Positions 16,930-25,363 of a stretch of DNA of 64,000 bases are shown here, piece by piece. The notes under the pieces are model-generated. The model did not search any database. It worked only from the letters and a program-made list of their open reading frames with translations, and was not told the DNA's origin. Position 1 is the stretch's first letter. Each line of letters starts with the position of its first letter. The DNA is from Porphyromonadaceae bacterium UBA4262 (GTDB lineage Bacteria; Bacteroidota; Bacteroidia; Bacteroidales; Muribaculaceae): the NCBI GenBank assembly GCA_002396085.1, contig DGWI01000022.1, positions 1-64,000 on the forward strand, written 5' to 3'. The position numbers and the translations under genes were made by a program.

Positions 16930-16980
16930 ACCAGAGGCACTAGATCGTCTAGATTTTCTAGACAGTCTGGTGCCTCTGGT
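16930..16980. terminator. CTAG-rich bidirectional hairpin between convergent genes
   Basis: ACCAGAGGCAC (16930-16940) pairs perfectly with GTGCCTCTGGT (16970-16980), and inside it GTCTAGA-TTT-TCTAGAC (16947-16963) forms a second stem. It lies between the convergent phosphodiesterase and beta-helix genes and could terminate both. The core 16933-16977 is related to 18728-18771. Confidence 0.6.
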
Positions 16981-17002
16981 GATTCTAGTACCGCTAGTGT
17001 CG

Positions 17003-18709
17003 CTATTTCCCTAGCATGATGTTGATGACGGTGTTGACATCGCTGATGTCAACCTTGCCATCGCCCGTTACATCGGCCACATCGGTGTGCTCGGCCTTGC
17101 CTAGCATGATGTTGATGACGGCATTGACATCGCTGATGTCGACCTTGCCGTCACCCGTCACGTCGCCGGGCACAGAGGGCTGGTGATTCTGATACTCGTA
17201 GGCTCCCAGGTCGATGGCATTGCCGACGATGCGTGCGTTGCCCGCCAGGTCGGTCTCTACCTCAAAGCCTGCGGCCACTGTGCCAGCATCGATAAACTCG
17301 CTGCCCGCGACCAGTGCCCATGAGGCATTGCCAATCTGGATCAGTTCGTCGTCGGTGGTGGCGATGCCGCGGCACGAGGGGGCACTCTCAAAGTTGCTGC
17401 CGTCGGCCTCAAGATAGATGCTGTTGAGCACAGTGCTAGCCTCCAACTCGTGGTTCACCATGCCGACGTTGGCCGTGTCGGCCTCGGCGTTGGCACGGAT
17501 GGCATTGCGCTGGGCTGTGGTGTTGACCACCTTGCCTGAGCCTGCCACATAGATGCCACCGCCCCAGAAGGCCGTGTTGTTCCACACCGCCGCATTGACC
17601 ACCGCGCCGTCCAGCAGCAGGATGCCGCCGCCGCGTCCGCCCATGGTCTCGCCATATTCGGGTGCGTCGGCATAGCAATTGTACACGTAGGCATTGGTCA
17701 CGCGGCCGTTGTAGTTGTAGATGCCGCCACCCAGCAGACCACGGCAACTCATCACTGTGATGCCCGTGGCATTGCCGTTGTTGAAGAGGGCACCCCCACC
17801 GCTGGCATAGCAGTCGTCGAAGTAGCAGTTCTCCACCGTGCCGCCGTTGTTGTAGAGCGCACCGCCGTCATCGGCGACACAATCAACAAACACGCAGTTG
17901 CGGATGCTGCACTTGCGGGCATAGACAGCACCGCCCAGTCCGCTGCCATAACTCGAGTGGGCATAGTTGCGGGCAAAAAGGCAGTCCTCAATCACGCCCT
18001 CGCCGTCGCTGTAGAGAAACACAGCACCTCCATAGGCATTGCTGTCGCTCGTCGACTGGGCATAGAAGTACGATGAGTTTTCCAGCACCTTGCAGGCACG
18101 CAACTGCACATTGCCCTGGGCATAGAGCGCACCACCCCAAGCCTTGGTCTGCCACACGCTGGCGTTGGCGCCGGTGAGTGTGAAGCCGTTAATCTCGGTG
18201 GGGTTTTGGATGATGTCAGCGCAGTAGAGCACATGAGCGCCGTTGTTGTGCGTGCCGATGACCTCGAGCGAGTCGTTGTCGGTGAGCCATGTGTAGCGGT
18301 AACTTGTGCCCTCGGCAATGGCGCGTTGCCAGGTGTCGGGGATGTCGTCGTCGGCACTGAGGATGGTGGTGTGTGCAAAGTTGTAGGGCTTTCCATCGGT
18401 AGGCATTTCTCGTTCGTCCTTGCTTTGCTCATAGCCGGCAAAGCCACCATAGAGGCTCACGCCGTCCTTGAGAAAGAACGTGCGCGACGTGGGTTTGTTG
18501 CTGCGGATGAGCGAGTCGGGACGGTAGGTGCCTTGCGCCACCCACACCTCGTCGCCTGGCTGAGCCTGGTCGATGGCGGCCTGCAGGTCGCCCATGGCGT
18601 TCTGCCACGACGTGCCGTTGCCCGTCGCACCTTGCTTGACATAGTGTACGTTGGCCATCATGGCCATTGCAGTGGCTATCATTGCCACTGCCACAATAGT
18701 TTTCTTCAT
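17003..18709 (-). CDS. Secreted right-handed beta-helix protein with C-terminal dockerin
   Basis: 568 aa. Signal peptide (about 1-19). ANVHYVKQGATGNGTSWQNAMGDLQAAIDQAQPGDEVWVAQGTY is the typical opening of parallel beta-helix proteins (polymorphic outer-membrane protein/pectate lyase-like). Repeated GGA(L/V/I)Y and NCVF/NCYF units follow over about 190-420. The end carries two dockerin-type repeats: GDVTGDGKVDISDVNAVINI and a second, nearly identical DVTGDGKVDISDVNTVINI. The Asp/Asn positions of the calcium loops are intact. No catalytic residues of pectate lyases were recognised, so it may be an adhesin or binding protein. It is flanked on both sides by related CTAG-rich repeats. Confidence 0.8.
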   Translation of the reverse strand: MKKTIVAVAMIATAMAMMANVHYVKQGATGNGTSWQNAMGDLQAAIDQAQPGDEVWVAQGTYRPDSLIRSNKPTSRTFFLKDGVSLYGGFAGYEQSKDEREMPTDGKPYNFAHTTILSADDDIPDTWQRAIAEGTSYRYTWLTDNDSLEVIGTHNNGAHVLYCADIIQNPTEINGFTLTGANASVWQTKAWGGALYAQGNVQLRACKVLENSSYFYAQSTSDSNAYGGAVFLYSDGEGVIEDCLFARNYAHSSYGSGLGGAVYARKCSIRNCVFVDCVADDGGALYNNGGTVENCYFDDCYASGGGALFNNGNATGITVMSCRGLLGGGIYNYNGRVTNAYVYNCYADAPEYGETMGGRGGGILLLDGAVVNAAVWNNTAFWGGGIYVAGSGKVVNTTAQRNAIRANAEADTANVGMVNHELEASTVLNSIYLEADGSNFESAPSCRGIATTDDELIQIGNASWALVAGSEFIDAGTVAAGFEVETDLAGNARIVGNAIDLGAYEYQNHQPSVPGDVTGDGKVDISDVNAVINIMLGKAEHTDVADVTGDGKVDISDVNTVINIMLGK

Positions 18710-18725
18710 CGTGTGTTGAAATTAT

Positions 18726-18773
18726 CTAGAGGCTCTAGACATCTAGATAATCTAGACATTCTAGTGCCTCTAG
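18726..18773. repeat. CTAG-rich palindromic repeat upstream of the beta-helix gene
   Basis: CTAGAGGC (18726-18733) pairs with GCCTCTAG (18766-18773), with several CTAGA units in between. It is similar to, and in the same orientation as, the hairpin at 16933-16977. It may also terminate transcription between the LRR gene and the beta-helix gene. Confidence 0.6.
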
Positions 18774-18796
18774 GTTATAAATGAGAGAATATAGTA

Positions 18797-20407
18797 TTAC
18801 TTGACCACCTTGCGGCTGCGGCTCTGACCATTGCCGAGGATGTCACGAGCGATGTAGAGGCCGCTCTGGGGCTCACGGTCGAGAATCGTGCCGTTGATGC
18901 CATAGTAGATGGTGCGCACCACCTGTGCGTCGCCATCGATGGTGTTAATGCCGGTGTGAGGAGCATAGCCGGTCACCTGCCAGCCCTTGAGTGTGGCGGG
19001 CGTGCCGTCGACACCGGGCAGAGCATCATAACCGAAGATTTTGGCATATTCCTGGTTGTATTCACTGACACTGACATTGGTCACGTCGGGCAAAGCATCG
19101 ATAATTTCAATCCAGCGTTCAGCAGTCAGATTGTTGTGCTGCAGTGTCAGGCCCTGCAGATAACTCATGTTCTTGAAGGTAACATCGGTCAGTTGGTTCT
19201 CCTGGGCAGCCAGGCGGTAGAGGTAACTCGAGTTGCTCAGATCCAGCGTCTGCAACTGGTTGTTATTGACCTGCACATAGTAGAGGTTGTGTTGGCTCAG
19301 ATCCAGTTCGGCCAATTGGTTATAAGCCAAGTTCAGGTCATAGACATGAGGTGCAACGCTCAGGTCGATGGCGCTAAGCAAGTTGTTGTTGGCATAGAGG
19401 ACATAGAGGTTGCTGTTGCCACTCAGATCCAGTGATGTGAGTTGATTTTCCTCGCAGGTCAGACGTGAGAGCTGGCTCAGCATGGTAGTGTTGAGTGTCG
19501 TGAGTTGGTTGCCGCCGATGTTCAGGTAACGAACACCTGCATTGTTGCTCAGGTCGATGGCAGTGAGGTTGTTGTTGGTCAGGTGCACACCTTCCAGGTT
19601 GGGATTCTGGCTCAGGTCGATGGCACCAATCTGGTTGTCAGCGAGGCTCAGGGTCTTGAGTGCCGGTGCTCCAGCAATGTCGATGGTGGCAATCTGGTTC
19701 TCATAGGCATACAGGTCCTCGAGTGCGGTCATGCCGGTGAGGTCAAGGCCTTGCAGTTGGTTGCCCTGGCAGTTCAGTTCGGTCACGGCACTCAGCCCGG
19801 TGACATCAAGGTTGGTGAGGTTGTTGTTGCGCACATCCACCTGATAGATAACACTGGTCTTGGGCAGCAGCACGCCGCTCAGCAGGTTGTCGCCGCAGTC
19901 AATCTTGGTCAGGGCAGTCATGGCCGAGCAGTCGAGTGTGCCCGTAATCTGGTTCTCGCTCACATCCAGCACACGCATGGCAGTGCAGCCGGCAATGTCC
20001 AGATTCTTGAGCGAACCACCCTCGGCATACAGACCGGTCAGAGCCGTCATGTGGCTCAGGTTCAGCGTGGAGAATGCGTTGTAGTTCATCTGCAACTGTT
20101 GCATGTTCGGACAGCCGTCCAGATTGACATCGGTCAGGTTCACGCTGTTGGCCACAATCTGGATAAAGTCGCCATAGAGTTTCATGGTCTGGCCTTTCAG
20201 TGTCTCGGTGTAGTAGGCACCGCTGGTGTAGTCCACAAGGTTACCATCACCCCAGTCGACCTGGAATGCATCACTGGCAACCAGTCCCAGACGGGTCGAT
20301 TGACCCACTTGGCTGGCCGCAAAGGTCAGAGTTGCAGTTGGTTCGGCTGCCCACATCGCTGTGGCAGCGCAGATTGAGAGAGCACATGTAAGTAAATTTT
20401 TCATCAT
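18797..20407 (-). CDS. Secreted leucine-rich repeat protein with T9SS-type C-terminal domain
   Basis: 536 aa. Signal peptide ending MWAA. The region about 80-440 consists of roughly eighteen LRRs of 20-22 residues with the pattern L..L.ls.N.l..ldls (for example LRVLDVSENQITGTLDCSAM-like units), as in internalin/BspA-like surface proteins. The C-terminus has the sorting-domain pattern IYYGINGTILDREPQSGLYIA and ends RKVVK. It probably mediates binding at the cell surface; partner unknown. It has its own promoter upstream. Confidence 0.82.
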   Translation of the reverse strand: MMKNLLTCALSICAATAMWAAEPTATLTFAASQVGQSTRLGLVASDAFQVDWGDGNLVDYTSGAYYTETLKGQTMKLYGDFIQIVANSVNLTDVNLDGCPNMQQLQMNYNAFSTLNLSHMTALTGLYAEGGSLKNLDIAGCTAMRVLDVSENQITGTLDCSAMTALTKIDCGDNLLSGVLLPKTSVIYQVDVRNNNLTNLDVTGLSAVTELNCQGNQLQGLDLTGMTALEDLYAYENQIATIDIAGAPALKTLSLADNQIGAIDLSQNPNLEGVHLTNNNLTAIDLSNNAGVRYLNIGGNQLTTLNTTMLSQLSRLTCEENQLTSLDLSGNSNLYVLYANNNLLSAIDLSVAPHVYDLNLAYNQLAELDLSQHNLYYVQVNNNQLQTLDLSNSSYLYRLAAQENQLTDVTFKNMSYLQGLTLQHNNLTAERWIEIIDALPDVTNVSVSEYNQEYAKIFGYDALPGVDGTPATLKGWQVTGYAPHTGINTIDGDAQVVRTIYYGINGTILDREPQSGLYIARDILGNGQSRSRKVVK

Positions 20408-20447
20408 CTTAATGGTATTTTGAGTAAAACATGTTTATTTTGATAGG

Positions 20448-20480
20448 CAAAGGTAGTGAAAAGTATCCAACAGATAGCAA
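20448..20480 (-). promoter_or_regulatory. Promoter of the LRR gene
   Basis: On the minus strand TTGC (20480-20477), a spacer of about 22 bp, then TACCTTTG (20455-20448), 41 bp before the ATG. Confidence 0.45.
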
Positions 20481-20525
20481 GTTTTAACAAAAATAACATG
20501 TGTCGACTGCATATAGAAACCAAGA

Positions 20526-20558
20526 ACCCCTCTCCATGGTCAGGAGAGGAGTTCCGGC
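20526..20558 (-). terminator. Hairpin downstream of the C10 peptidase gene
   Basis: GGAACTCCTCTCC and GGAGAGGGGTTC on the minus strand pair around a short loop in the gap between the C10 peptidase and the LRR gene. It is not followed by a long T-run, so efficiency is uncertain. Confidence 0.45.
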
Positions 20559-20592
20559 TGGCGGTTTTCGCACCGCAGTTATTTGTTGAGAA

Positions 20593-23500
20593 TTACTTGC
20601 CCAGCATGATGTTAATCACGGCATTGACATCGCTCACATCGATTGCAGTGTCACCCTCGGTGACATAGGCGCGGCCGTCGTACTTGTCGGCGTTGTCCTT
20701 GCCCAGCATGATGTTGATGAGGATGTTGACATCGGTCACATCGACCTTGCCGTCATTGTTGACATCGCCCTTGAGCGTCTGTGGAGTCACTTCGGTGGTG
20801 CCGGGGCACAGAATCTCGGTGGCATCGACCGTCTGCATGGCCTTGAAGTAGGCGCGGAACGGAGCCACAGTCTGCGGTGTGTCGTATAGCACAAAGCGTG
20901 CTCCCTGGGCATCCATGGTGTAGATGTTGCCCTCGCTGACGGGGATGTAGGTGCCACTGAACATATAATTCATGCCACTGGTGATGGCAATGGGCTCGGC
21001 CTTGAGCAGGACGTTATCGGCGCTCCAACTCATCACCTTACCCGTCATGTCGCGGTCACTGGCCACGGCCACCAGATAGGGCACATTGGCCTCCATTGTT
21101 GTGGCGGCATCAAATGTTACCGCACCATCATCCTCACGCGGGAAGTTGAACACCCAGTAGTCGGTGTTGGCCACAGGTGTGCGACCATCAATGCTCACTG
21201 TGGTGGCGGCAAACGGCAGCACCATCGTGCTCCATGCGGTGCGCTCGTCGGCCTTGCGGGCCTGGGTGAACGTGCGCTTGTAGGTCACTTTGCCGGCATT
21301 GACGCTCTGTGGCACCAGATAGGGATTGCCATCCTCGAGCACAATCTCGGTGGCATTTTGCCCCTTGACCACATTCTTGCCATTGAGGCTGGCGGGCACT
21401 GCGGCGTTCTCGTCCAGCACATAGATGGTGTTGGGGTTCTCGTTGGGCGTGATGCTGGTCAGGTTCAGACCCTCAAGGCTCACGGCAGCGGCATTGGCCG
21501 GCACCTGATAGTCCTCGACGGGCTTCACTCCCTGGCGCGCACCGTCGGCACTCCACACCACGATACCCGGACGGATGTCGTAGTAGACCGACTCGCCCGG
21601 CTTGACGATGTTGTCGACGTGCGAGGCATCCTCGTCCATGGGCACGTTGTTGCGGGCATAGATGTTCATGGCGTAGGTCGAGCCGAAGGCCAGGTTGTCG
21701 AAGTCGAAGTAGTAGGTCCGGGTCTCGCCGGCGGGCACCGAGATGGTCAACTGCTGATAGGACACCATCGAGCCCTTGCCATTCTCGACGATGAACAGCG
21801 GAGCCAGGATATACTTGTTATACTCGGTCGTGCCATGGTTGGTGATGGCGGCACTGAAGTGGGCATGGCTGTCATAGATCACGCCATTGTCACCCTCGTT
21901 GTCGCCAGCCACGGCGTTCTCGGCGCGGATCACCACCGACAGGTCAGCCACGTCAAAGTCGGTCGAGCCACCGTCAACGATGGTCACCGTGCCCGTGCCG
22001 GGGATGCTGGGGTTCCAAGTGTTGTCGTAGGTCGACAGGTAGGCGGTTTTGGTTCCGGCGTTCTGCGGGGTGAAGTTGAAGGTGACCACCTTCTGGCCGT
22101 AGGCCGGAATCTCGGCCTCGACCACGGTGAGATACTCGCCATACTCATCGATCTGCTCGTTGGTCAGATAGTAGTAGAGCTTGCCGCTGAAGCGGTCCAT
22201 GCTGTTGTTCTTGACTGTGACATGGCACTGCTCGGCCACGCCGACCTTCTCGCCGCCGGTGAACTCGAAGTTCACTGCCTGCAGGTCGTTGAGCGGGTGG
22301 TCGACAAAGGTGGCGGTGTTGCCGTTGAACGTCACGGCGATGTAGTAGCGGTCGCTCTCGAGCATGGGCAGCCAGTCGTTGCTGTCCTGTGCCTGGCTGA
22401 TGGGCCGGATGTAGTAGGTGCCGCTGGTGATGCCGCGCCCGAACTTGTAGGTTGTCGACGTGTTGCTGAACGGCCACTGGTCGGTATAGCCTGACGAGGC
22501 ATAGTAGGAGTTGCTGGCGATGAGCTCGACCATGTTGCCCTCGGCGTCAAACAGTGCGATGCCGGTCTTATACTTCGTGCCGTCGTCGATGTGGTCTTCC
22601 CACGTGACGCGGATCTGCTTGCTCTTGGTGAGCTTGAAGTAGCCGTCGCTGCCGCGCTCATACTGCTTGTTGCTTGAGCTGTACATGTTGAACACGGTGG
22701 TCACATGGGTCACCTGCTCGGGCTGTCCGCTGTAGCCGGGCTTGATGCCGATGATGGCCGTCTGGTCGATGTTGTAGCCCTCGGCACTGCTGGCGGCACC
22801 GATGCCACCGGCGTAGGGGTTGAGCACCGACAGCACAAAGTAGCCGTTGCCCAGGCCGCCCCAGCCCCAGTTGATGTGGTAATAGTCGCCGCGCTCATAG
22901 CCGTCGCACACAAACGAGTGTCCGCCGCCGCTGCCGGCACGGCCGTTATAGATCATCGGGCGACCGGCAGCCAGCTCCTGATAGATCATCTCCTCCCACG
23001 TCGGCTGGTCATAGTCGCTGCGATACACCAGGTTGGCATCGTAGTCAAAGTAGTTGTTGAGCGCCTTGGGGATATAGGGGTCGCTCGTGCTCGATGCCGA
23101 CAGGCCATATTTCATCTGGGCCGCACAGCCGGCATAGAGCATCAGCCACGACACGGCCTCGGTGTAGACCTCGTCCTCGGCACCGGTGTAGGTGTCCTTC
23201 ATGTGTGCCCAGTCGAAGGCAATCGGCTCGAGTGCATCAGTGACGAAGGTGCCGTATTCCTCCGTATAAGGGTCATAATAATTGGCGGTGTACGACGGGA
23301 TGGTCTGGCTGCACTGTGCGGGCCAGTTGTGATACTTCATGATCTGTGCCATCGATGTGGCTACACAGCCTGTGTAGGACAACTCGCCGATGGTGTCGCC
23401 ATCCTCCACATGCATAAACTCGGGGCAGTGGTTCCAGTAAGGGGTGGCTTGGTCCCACTTGGTGGTGATGAGTGGCGCGATGGAGTTGCGTGTGTTTACC

Positions 23501-23919
23501 GTCTGTGCGCGGCGCGGGGCGGCAAGCACGGTGGCGGCCTCCACGTCGCTCATCGTGGCCAGATGCTGCAACTGTGCAGCATAGCCATCGAGCATGGCTT
23601 GCATGTTGCTAGGGACCTTGGTGGCATCAAAGTGCCCCTCGGTCGAGTAACCCAGAATCGGGTTGGTGCGGTCATCGCCCGAGACAATAACGAAACCATT
23701 GTCATTGCCGACATTGTAGATGTAGTAGTAGCCGGTGTTGGCTGCAATTTGCATGGATGGGGATTGAGCCGCCATGCGGGGGGTCAAAGCGGAGCTTTGC
23801 TTCTGCTGCATAAAGATAGCAGCGGCTTCGCGAGCCTGGTCCTGCGTGACTGGAGCACCCCATGCCGACAGAATCAGCAGGAACATCGCACTCAGCAGGG
23901 CTAGAGTTCTTTTAGTCAT
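20593..23919 (-). CDS. C10 family (streptopain-like) cysteine peptidase with dockerin
   Basis: 1108 aa. Signal peptide ending SAWGAP; an inhibitory propeptide (about 23-130) with the usual GYYYIYNVGNDNGFVIVSGDDR. The C10 catalytic domain has Cys185 in YTGCVATSMAQIMKYH and His334 in GSGGGHSFVCDGY, followed by the conserved YYHINWGWGG. A long region of Ig-like domains follows (about 400-1010). The end has two dockerin-type repeats (GDVNNDGKVDVTDVNILINI, then a second ending DVSDVNAVINIMLGK). The two repeats are separated by a longer linker than in the other proteins here. An extracellular protease related to interpain and streptopain. Confidence 0.92.
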   Translation of the reverse strand: MTKRTLALLSAMFLLILSAWGAPVTQDQAREAAAIFMQQKQSSALTPRMAAQSPSMQIAANTGYYYIYNVGNDNGFVIVSGDDRTNPILGYSTEGHFDATKVPSNMQAMLDGYAAQLQHLATMSDVEAATVLAAPRRAQTVNTRNSIAPLITTKWDQATPYWNHCPEFMHVEDGDTIGELSYTGCVATSMAQIMKYHNWPAQCSQTIPSYTANYYDPYTEEYGTFVTDALEPIAFDWAHMKDTYTGAEDEVYTEAVSWLMLYAGCAAQMKYGLSASSTSDPYIPKALNNYFDYDANLVYRSDYDQPTWEEMIYQELAAGRPMIYNGRAGSGGGHSFVCDGYERGDYYHINWGWGGLGNGYFVLSVLNPYAGGIGAASSAEGYNIDQTAIIGIKPGYSGQPEQVTHVTTVFNMYSSSNKQYERGSDGYFKLTKSKQIRVTWEDHIDDGTKYKTGIALFDAEGNMVELIASNSYYASSGYTDQWPFSNTSTTYKFGRGITSGTYYIRPISQAQDSNDWLPMLESDRYYIAVTFNGNTATFVDHPLNDLQAVNFEFTGGEKVGVAEQCHVTVKNNSMDRFSGKLYYYLTNEQIDEYGEYLTVVEAEIPAYGQKVVTFNFTPQNAGTKTAYLSTYDNTWNPSIPGTGTVTIVDGGSTDFDVADLSVVIRAENAVAGDNEGDNGVIYDSHAHFSAAITNHGTTEYNKYILAPLFIVENGKGSMVSYQQLTISVPAGETRTYYFDFDNLAFGSTYAMNIYARNNVPMDEDASHVDNIVKPGESVYYDIRPGIVVWSADGARQGVKPVEDYQVPANAAAVSLEGLNLTSITPNENPNTIYVLDENAAVPASLNGKNVVKGQNATEIVLEDGNPYLVPQSVNAGKVTYKRTFTQARKADERTAWSTMVLPFAATTVSIDGRTPVANTDYWVFNFPREDDGAVTFDAATTMEANVPYLVAVASDRDMTGKVMSWSADNVLLKAEPIAITSGMNYMFSGTYIPVSEGNIYTMDAQGARFVLYDTPQTVAPFRAYFKAMQTVDATEILCPGTTEVTPQTLKGDVNNDGKVDVTDVNILINIMLGKDNADKYDGRAYVTEGDTAIDVSDVNAVINIMLGK

Positions 23920-23971
23920 AGATGTTAGTTAATTATGGTTTAGGTTAATAATATACAATATAAAAAGCGGA

Positions 23972-23979
23972 CAAAATTA
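23972..23979 (-). promoter_or_regulatory. -7 box of the C10 peptidase gene
   Basis: TAATTTTG on the minus strand, 52 bp upstream of the ATG; no clear -33 box. Confidence 0.4.
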
Positions 23980-24057
23980 GTCAAAAAGAATGGAACTGAA
24001 GAAGTAATATATCAAAAATCTACAAAATTTGTGATTTATTCACCAAAATGGCAAAAA

Positions 24058-24843
24058 CTATCCCTCGCGTTGGCGAATGGCCTCAAACAAGAGGATAGCG
24101 GCACTGACCGACACGTTGAGCGAGTCGAGTTGTCCGCGCATGGGGATGCGGATGTGGGCATCGGCAGCCTGACGCCACCGGTCGGTCAATCCTGTCGACT
24201 CGGTGCCCATGACGATGGCTGTGCCGCGACGCATGTCGGTGGCATAGTAGGGGTGAGAGTCCTGCAGTTGGGCTGTGAGTATCTGGATGTTGTGAGTTTT
24301 GAGAAATTGGATGCATTGCTCCGACGTGCAAGCCACAGTGGGCACGGTGAAGATGGCACCGATGCTGCTGCGGATGATGTTGGGGTTGTACAGGTCGGTC
24401 AGTGGGTCGCACACTAGCACGGCATCGGCAGGCGCGGCATCGGCACTGCGCAGCACTGCCCCCAGGTTGCCGGGCTTCTCGACGGCTTCAAGCACCATGA
24501 GCAGCGGTCGCTCGGGCAGATGCAAGTCGTCGAGCGTGAGTAGGCGAGGTCGCACCTCGGCAATGATGCCCTCGGTGCTGCCGCGGTAGGCAATCTTCTC
24601 ATACACTTCGTGGGTCACTTCATAGCATGGGCAGTGATAGTCATCGGCGGGGCCACCGAGCAGGGCAGGACAAAAGTAAACCGCTAATACCTCGTGACCC
24701 GCTTGCGCACAGTGCATTAGTTCGCGCTGGCCTTCCACCACGATGATGCCGCTCTCGCGTCGCATAGCCGACTTCTGTTGCAGTGCCACCAGCCGTTTGA
24801 TGCGAGCATTCTGCACACTGCTAATCCTCATATTCTCTTCCAT
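24058..24843 (-). CDS. TrmH/SpoU family RNA methyltransferase
   Basis: 261 aa from the ATG at 24843 (MEENMRISSVQNARIKRL). The frame is open further upstream to 25053, but that part overlaps the DUF1573 gene and has no family similarity. The N-terminal substrate-binding part includes VVEGQRELMH. The SPOUT catalytic motifs are: motif 1 EKPGNLGAVLRSADA, motif 2 IVMGTESTGL, motif 3 IPMRGQLDSLNVSVSAAILLFE, which together form the knotted AdoMet site. It methylates a ribose 2'-OH of rRNA or tRNA; the exact target cannot be assigned. Confidence 0.9.
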   Translation of the reverse strand: MEENMRISSVQNARIKRLVALQQKSAMRRESGIIVVEGQRELMHCAQAGHEVLAVYFCPALLGGPADDYHCPCYEVTHEVYEKIAYRGSTEGIIAEVRPRLLTLDDLHLPERPLLMVLEAVEKPGNLGAVLRSADAAPADAVLVCDPLTDLYNPNIIRSSIGAIFTVPTVACTSEQCIQFLKTHNIQILTAQLQDSHPYYATDMRRGTAIVMGTESTGLTDRWRQAADAHIRIPMRGQLDSLNVSVSAAILLFEAIRQREG

Positions 24844-24893
24844 GCCGCAAAGATAGGCAAAAAAAATGAGACGGCGGCCCTTCATGATAAGAA

Positions 24894-24922
24894 CGCTGCG
24901 CAGGAATTGACCCTGTGCAGCG
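24894..24922 (-). terminator. Possible terminator at the end of the PUL core operon
   Basis: CGCTGC...GCAGCG with an inner CAGG/CCTG pairing, then TTCTTATC on the minus strand, 22 bp after the DUF1573 stop. Confidence 0.5.
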
Positions 24923-24943
24923 AATATTGCTAAGGATGTTCGG

Positions 24944-25363
24944 TTAGAACGGTGGCAGGATGTTGAGGCTTGGAGCGGCGGTGGCGGTGCCACGATAGCG
25001 CAGGCGGACGGGAGGTCGCTCGCCACTGAGGATGAGCAAGACGGTACGGTCAAATGGACCTGGCGGACGACCCACAGTGTCGTAGGTGATGCGTATCACT
25101 CCCCCCTTGCCCGGTTTAATTGCCTCGCGAGGATAGTCGACAGTAGTGCAGTTGCATGATGACAATGCACCCAGGATGAAGATTGTTGAGTCGCTAGCGT
25201 TGACAAAGTCAAACTGGCAGGTGTTGTAGCCACTCTGCACCGAAATCTCGCCGAAGTCGTGGATAGTGTCGTTGAAGACGAGGCCATCCTTGTCGGCAGC
25301 AAAGGCTGAGCCGACAAGGATAAACACAAACAAGGTAACTATGTGACGCTTGAAGTCTATCAT
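24944..25363 (-). CDS. DUF1573 domain exported protein
   Basis: 139 aa. Signal peptide ending SAFA. The DUF1573 (ASPM/Hydin-like, Ig-fold) pattern is present: FNDTIHDFGEISVQSGYNTCQFDFVN, then the CNCTTVDYP pair and GKGGVIRITYDT. Family members are periplasmic and of unknown role. Its ATG overlaps the stop of the GH3 gene (ATGA), so it is the last gene of the PUL core operon. Confidence 0.85.
   Translation of the reverse strand: MIDFKRHIVTLFVFILVGSAFAADKDGLVFNDTIHDFGEISVQSGYNTCQFDFVNASDSTIFILGALSSCNCTTVDYPREAIKPGKGGVIRITYDTVGRPPGPFDRTVLLILSGERPPVRLRYRGTATAAPSLNILPPF

Noticed and set aside
19505..20377. 290-codon plus-strand frame opposite the LRR gene
   Set aside because: The periodicity of its translation is only the reverse image of the leucine-rich repeats on the minus strand.
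21358..23904. Long plus-strand frames opposite the C10 peptidase (378 and 399 codons)
   Set aside because: Translations are His/Val/Gly/Ala-rich without domains, and the minus-strand product has complete C10 peptidase motifs and dockerins.
24844..25053. N-terminal extension of the TrmH-family frame by 70 codons
   Set aside because: It overlaps the end of the DUF1573 gene, and SPOUT methyltransferase similarity starts only after the ATG at 24843.
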